A stretch of DNA of 64,000 nt, from assembly GCF_030386795.1 (NCBI RefSeq), contig NZ_JANUQM010000001.1:554363-618362 (forward strand). Reading direction: 5' to 3'. This DNA comes from Streptomyces sp. S.PNR 29 (GTDB taxonomy: Bacteria; Actinomycetota; Actinomycetes; Streptomycetales; Streptomycetaceae). The position numbers and the translations under genes were made by a program. Of this stretch, positions 60,409 through 64,000 are shown one piece after another (positions within the stretch are counted from its first letter, which is position 1; each line of letters starts with the position of its first letter). The notes under the pieces were generated by a model. It was not told the origin of the DNA. It made no database searches and worked only from the letters and a program-made list of their open reading frames with translations.

Positions 60409-60909
60409 ATGGCTTCAGAAACCAACTCTCCCCTCGACGTCGACATCGCCGCCCTCCAGGGCGGTCCCGCGGACCTCGGGCAGTACGCCGGCAAGGTCGT
60501 CCTCATCGTGAACGTGGCCTCCAAGTGCGGGCTGACCCCGCAGTACACCGGCCTGGAGCAACTGCACGAGCGGTACGCGGCGCAGGGCTTCACCGTCCTC
60601 GGCGTGCCCTGCAACCAGTTCCTCGGGCAGGAGCCGGGCAGCGCCGAGGAGATCGCCGAGTTCTGCTCGGCGACGTACGGCGTGACCTTCCCGATGACCG
60701 AGAAGATCGAGGTGAACGGAGAAGGCCGCCATCCGCTGTACGAGCGGCTGGTCGGCTTCGCCGACGCCGAGGGGCACAGCGGGGACATCCGCTGGAACTT
60801 CGAGAAGTTCCTGATCGGGCGCGACGGCACGGTCGTCGCCCGCTTCTCGCCGCAGACCGAGCCGGAGGCGGCCGAGGTCGTGGCCGCGGTCGAGAAGGCG
60901 CTCGGCTAG
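60409..60909 (+). CDS. Glutathione peroxidase family (thiol peroxidase)
   Basis: 166 residues, ATG 60409. Peroxidatic Cys in VLIVNVASKCGLTPQYTGLE, then VLGVPCNQFLGQEPGS with the Gln and second Cys, and IRWNFEKFLIGRDGTVVARF with the Trp/Asn of the tetrad. Actinomycetes use mycothiol/thioredoxin, not glutathione, so thioredoxin is the likely reductant. Confidence 0.95.
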   Translation: MASETNSPLDVDIAALQGGPADLGQYAGKVVLIVNVASKCGLTPQYTGLEQLHERYAAQGFTVLGVPCNQFLGQEPGSAEEIAEFCSATYGVTFPMTEKIEVNGEGRHPLYERLVGFADAEGHSGDIRWNFEKFLIGRDGTVVARFSPQTEPEAAEVVAAVEKALG

Positions 60910-60994
60910 GCAACGGTTGACCTTGCCCCTGGGGCAGGCCTGAGCGTCCTCGTCACCGGGCGGAAGACGCCGTCCGGTGACGGAGGATGCTGGG

Positions 60995-61843
60995 GTGGAC
61001 GAAGAGCTGCTCACCATCGGTGCGTTCGCCGCCAGGGCCCGGCTGTCGGCCAAGGCCCTGCGGCTGTACGACCGTCTCGGACTGCTGACCCCGGCGCACG
61101 TCGACGAGGCCAGCGGCTACCGCTACTACCGCGCCGATCAGACCGAACGCGCCCGGCTGGTGGCGCTGCTGCGCCAGCTGGACATGCCGCTCGCCCGGAT
61201 CGCCGAGGTGGTCGAGGCGGACGGGGCCGACGCTGCCGGGCTGCTCGCCGCCTACTGGGCGGACGTCGAGACGCGGGTGGCGGGGCAGCGCACGCTCGCC
61301 GAGTACCTCCGTGCACGGTTGTCGGGGAGGAGCTCCGAGATGTACGGGAAGTTCGTGGTCGAGACGGTGGACGTGCCGGAACAGGTGCTGATCACCGAGA
61401 CCCGGCACACGCTGGCCGACGAGTTGCCGGCCTGGATCGGCGCGTCGCTGGGGCGGCTGGAGGAGGCGGCGCGGGAGTGCGGGGGCATGACGGGGGCGCC
61501 GTTCGTCACCTACTACGCCGCCGTGTCGATGGAGAGCGACGGCCCCGCGGAGGCGTGCGTTCCGGTCGCCGACGAGGCGGCGGCCCGGGCGTGGGCCGAG
61601 AAGCGGGGCCGGTCGTGGGAGACGAAGGTGCGGGTGGAACCGGCCCGGCGGCTCGCCTACACCCGGATCACCAAGGCCCAGGTGGCCCATCCGCAGATCC
61701 TGGCCGCCTTCGAGGCGGTGGAGGAGTGGATGGCCGGGGAGGGACTGGCACAGGCCGGGCCGTGCCGGGAGGTGTACTTCGCGGACTGGGACGCGGCGGG
61801 GGCGGAGGATCCGGTGTGCGATGTGGCGTTCCCGGTGAGGTAG
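60995..61843 (+). CDS. MerR regulator with GyrI-like effector domain
   Basis: 282 residues from GTG 60995 (GGAGGA 8 nt upstream; GTG 60977 also open). N-terminal MerR HTH: LTIGAFAARARLSAKALRLY, ASGYRYYRADQTERARLVAL. C-terminal half fits the GyrI/BmrR drug-binding fold (FVTYYAAVSMESDGPAEACV, VYFADW). Multidrug-sensing activator type; no transporter beside it. Confidence 0.92.
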   Translation: MDEELLTIGAFAARARLSAKALRLYDRLGLLTPAHVDEASGYRYYRADQTERARLVALLRQLDMPLARIAEVVEADGADAAGLLAAYWADVETRVAGQRTLAEYLRARLSGRSSEMYGKFVVETVDVPEQVLITETRHTLADELPAWIGASLGRLEEAARECGGMTGAPFVTYYAAVSMESDGPAEACVPVADEAAARAWAEKRGRSWETKVRVEPARRLAYTRITKAQVAHPQILAAFEAVEEWMAGEGLAQAGPCREVYFADWDAAGAEDPVCDVAFPVR

Positions 61844-61872
61844 CGCCGTCCACGGCGGTCCCGGCACGAGTC

Positions 61873-61913
61873 GAGCCCTCTCGGCAAGGACGGCGAACTG
61901 GTCGAGAGGGCTC
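61873..61913. terminator. Bidirectional terminator between convergent genes
   Basis: GAGCCCTCTCG (61873-61883) pairs with CGAGAGGGCTC (61903-61913), 11 bp, 19-nt loop, between the convergent MerR and DUF397 genes. Confidence 0.75.
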
Positions 61914-61936
61914 TGTCGATGGTGCCTGTGAAGTTG

Positions 61937-62128
61937 TCAGGCCTTGACCGAGGCCACGAAGGTGTTCCACGCGTCGGCGGGGAAGGCCAGGGTGGGGCCG
62001 TCGGTGACCTTGGAGTCGCGTACGGACAGTGCCGCCTCGGACGGGGACTTGACCTCGACGCATGCGCCGTTTCCTCCGGAATAGGAGGACTTCGTCCACG
62101 TGTCCGTGGCGCCCTGAACAATTGCCAT
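61937..62128 (-). CDS. DUF397 protein
   Basis: 63 residues from ATG 62128 (GGAG 6 nt upstream). WTKSSYSGGNGACVEVKS, VRDSKVTDGPTLAFPADAW are the family marks. Small DUF397 proteins work with an XRE/DUF5753 regulator, as in the WhiJ/BldB-related systems controlling Streptomyces development. Its partner lies 238 nt upstream on the same strand. Confidence 0.95.
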   Translation of the reverse strand: MAIVQGATDTWTKSSYSGGNGACVEVKSPSEAALSVRDSKVTDGPTLAFPADAWNTFVASVKA

Positions 62129-62366
62129 GTCTGCTCCGGTGGCGAGTTGCTGAGTTGCTGTCACCGCGCCACGGGCCCCTCGGGGACCCGCCGTGCGGTT
62201 TGCGCCAATGTCGTGTGATCGTTGGCGTGATCGACGCTACTCGCTGACTTCCCCGTTCGGAGCAGCTATTCACTCGACCGGATGGCATATTCCAAGCGAG
62301 TCTTCCAGTCCAACCTGTCGGGGTGTAGGATCGCGCGCTTCCGACGGCCGGCCGCCACGGCAGGGC

Positions 62367-63224
62367 TCAGCGTGCGTACTCCTTCGCCACGTCCTCGATG
62401 AGCTGACGGGACTGCTCCACGTTCAGCGCCTGCGCCCGCAGATGCTCGTACATCACCGTGTACTTCTGCACGTCATGCGCCTTCTCCAGGTACAGGTCGC
62501 TGGTGACGCCCTCGATGTACACCACGCTGGAGTCGGCCGCGTCGGCGAACTCCAGGATCGAGTACTGCCCGTTGATGCCGGGGTGCGCGCCCACGTCGAA
62601 CGGCAGCACCTGCACGGTGATGTGCGGCAGCTGCGACATCTCGGCGACGTGCTCCAGCTGCTCGCGCATCACCTGACGGCTCCCCACCACCCGGCGCAGG
62701 GAGGCCTCGTCGAGGACCACCCACAGGCGCAGCGGGTTGTTGTCGGCGGCGATGCGCTCCTGCCGTCGTATGCGCACCTGGACACGCTTGTCGATGTCGG
62801 CGGCCGCGGTCTCCGGCAAGGCGCCCTGGATGAGCGCCTCGGCGTACGGGCGGGTCTGCAGCAGGCCGGTGATGATCTGGGGCTCGTAGACCCGCAGCGA
62901 TTCGGCGTCCGTCTCCAGGCCGATGTACACGCTGTACGGGATGTCGCCGAAGGCGTGCCACCAGCCCTGCTGCCGGGAGTCCTTGGCCATCTGCATCAGC
63001 GAGTCGACGATCCGCTGGTCCTCGACCTCGTACACCCCGCACAGGTCGCGGACGTCGCGCTGGCTGATGCTGCGCCGGCCGTTCTCCAGGCGGCTGATCT
63101 TCGACTGCGACACCAGCAGCCGCTCCGCCACCTCTTCGGCCGTCATGCCCTTGAGCTCGCGGAGCCTGCGCAGCTCCTGGCCCAGCCGGCGTCGCCTGAC
63201 GGTGGGATTGACATTGGACGCCAC
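62367..63224 (-). CDS. XRE/DUF5753 regulator (WhiJ-like)
   Basis: 285 residues from GTG 63224 (GGAGG about 10 nt upstream). XRE HTH: LGQELRRLRELKGMTAEEVA, LVSQSKISRLENGRRSIS. DUF5753: YEPQIITGLLQTRPYAEALI, RQERIAADNNPLRLWVVLDE, LPHITVQVLPFDVGAHPG. Pairs with the DUF397 gene; the third usual member, an ATP-binding protein, is not adjacent. Confidence 0.95.
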   Translation of the reverse strand: MASNVNPTVRRRRLGQELRRLRELKGMTAEEVAERLLVSQSKISRLENGRRSISQRDVRDLCGVYEVEDQRIVDSLMQMAKDSRQQGWWHAFGDIPYSVYIGLETDAESLRVYEPQIITGLLQTRPYAEALIQGALPETAAADIDKRVQVRIRRQERIAADNNPLRLWVVLDEASLRRVVGSRQVMREQLEHVAEMSQLPHITVQVLPFDVGAHPGINGQYSILEFADAADSSVVYIEGVTSDLYLEKAHDVQKYTVMYEHLRAQALNVEQSRQLIEDVAKEYAR

Positions 63225-63578
63225 GGGACGTGCACCTCCGGCTGCGTGCCTCGAACTTGCCACTATGCGTATCTGTTGCTGAGCAGACTGCCACCAAGGG
63301 GCTTCCTACCGCTGGGAAACAGACGATATGCGCCGCGTACACGCCAGTTCGGCGCATCCCCGCACATACGGCCGCGCGGGGCGGCAAGGCCGCGTCGTCG
63401 TCCGGACGTACGGCTCTGCCACCCCGCGCGGACCAGCGGCTCCCGTACCGGGCCTGTGGGGACTGGCGGTGCGGCTGTGCTTCTCGCTGGTGTTGCGGTG
63501 TTCGCTTGCGGTTTCGCTGTGTGCGGTGTCGCTGTGTGCGGTGTCGCTGTGGTGCGCGCCCTGTCGTGGGACCGCGGC
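63225..63578. other. Intergenic with low-complexity GTGTGCG repeats
   Basis: No gene. At about 63509-63553 a short repeat (GCTGTGTGCGGTGTC twice, then a variant) occurs. Otherwise the promoter region of the XRE gene. Confidence 0.5.
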
Positions 63579-64000
63579 TCAGTGGGCCACGGCGCGCGCC
63601 ATGGATCCGCGGCGCGGCTGCAGCGGAACACCACGGGCGGGTTCCGGTGCGGTCCTGGCCCCCGCGGCGGCCTGACGGCCGGCCGGGGCCGGGCTGCGGC
63701 GCGGCTGGGCCGCCACGCCGTTCTGGACGTCCATCACGGCGTGCGCCACGAGGCCGCCCATGGGGTCGTGTCTGATCAGATCCCGCAGCCGGGACCGGGA
63801 CGAGCGCCCCTCGTTCCCCGGATACAAGTGCTTGCCGAGACCGACCGCGTGGGCCAGCGCGGCGAGCGCCGCGGTCCGTGGGTCCGGCGGTACGCCGGTG
63901 CGGATCGCGGAGTCCAGCCGGGCCCTGATCTCCCGGCTGATGGCCGTGTCCGTCGCCTGGTAGCGAGTCGTCGGCAGCACCCCGCACATCTGGCCGGGCA
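63579..64000 (-). CDS. GPP34 (GOLPH3-like) family protein, C-terminal part
   Basis: Runs off the right edge; about 140 C-terminal residues visible. RTGVPPDPRTAALAALAHAV, then VGLGKHLYPGNEGRSSRSRL and GGLVAHAVMDVQNG are typical of the end of bacterial GPP34 proteins, which may bind phosphoinositide-like lipids; role in Streptomyces unknown. The tail is Pro/Ala/Arg-rich. Confidence 0.85.
   Translation of the reverse strand, partial: PGQMCGVLPTTRYQATDTAISREIRARLDSAIRTGVPPDPRTAALAALAHAVGLGKHLYPGNEGRSSRSRLRDLIRHDPMGGLVAHAVMDVQNGVAAQPRRSPAPAGRQAAAGARTAPEPARGVPLQPRRGSMARAVAH

Overview
The window is about 70% GC with strong third-position G/C bias, GTG starts, ATGA/GTGA stop-start overlaps and actinobacterial family content (DUF397 plus DUF5753 regulators, GPP34, BldA-type TTA codon use). 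It is almost certainly from a Streptomyces chromosome, in an accessory region rather than a conserved core.

Layout. (1) 1-9.6 kb is mobile and decayed DNA. It holds a GntR regulator with three copies of a putative operator, a Nudix/ATPase operon, a large imperfect inverted repeat, an OLD-family ATPase-TOPRIM nuclease and a HEPN-like gene. The 3' halves of tRNA-Ser(UGA) and tRNA-Arg(CCU) face outward from a degraded segment with integrase and IS5-type scraps; beyond it lie IS481 and IS427 scraps. (2) 10.4-12.8 kb holds a cold-shock protein, a DEAD-box helicase with a hairpin over its Shine-Dalgarno sequence, and a CBS gene cut by a 19-bp copy of the tRNA-Arg 3' end. (3) 13-28.2 kb holds metabolic and resistance genes: FAD monooxygenase/MFS/TetR, GH15 glucosidase, MDR oxidoreductase, DHA2 transporter, an orphan sugar-binding lipoprotein, small proteins and several pseudogenes.

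(4) 28.2-52.2 kb is the main interest, a compact biosynthetic region. The right part, transcribed leftward, encodes a 47-residue RiPP precursor whose predicted core is QTIISLSVVSSIKWGC. With it are a phosphotransferase-like kinase, a HopA1-type lyase, a second phosphotransferase-like protein, an HFCD cysteine decarboxylase, a luciferase-fold (F420-type) reductase and a prolyl oligopeptidase. This is the enzyme set of class V lanthipeptides (lanthidins) and thioamitides, without YcaO. The left part encodes a PGM1-type ATP-grasp ligase, P450, methyltransferase, arginine amidinotransferase and a heterodimeric ABC exporter. Divergently from these lie a free-standing carrier protein, condensation protein, TTA-containing LuxR-type regulator and adenylation enzyme. 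My hypothesis is that the two parts make one product: a single-ring AviCys peptide whose N terminus is capped with a guanidino acid. The alternative is two adjacent clusters. A two-component system flanks the region.

(5) 52.4-64 kb returns to general genes: PaaX regulator, secreted hydrolase/MFS pair, DUF3592 protein, secreted protein, NDH-2-like oxidoreductase, MarR, glutathione peroxidase, MerR, a DUF397/XRE pair and a partial GPP34 protein at the right edge. No complete tRNA, rRNA or CRISPR array was seen.
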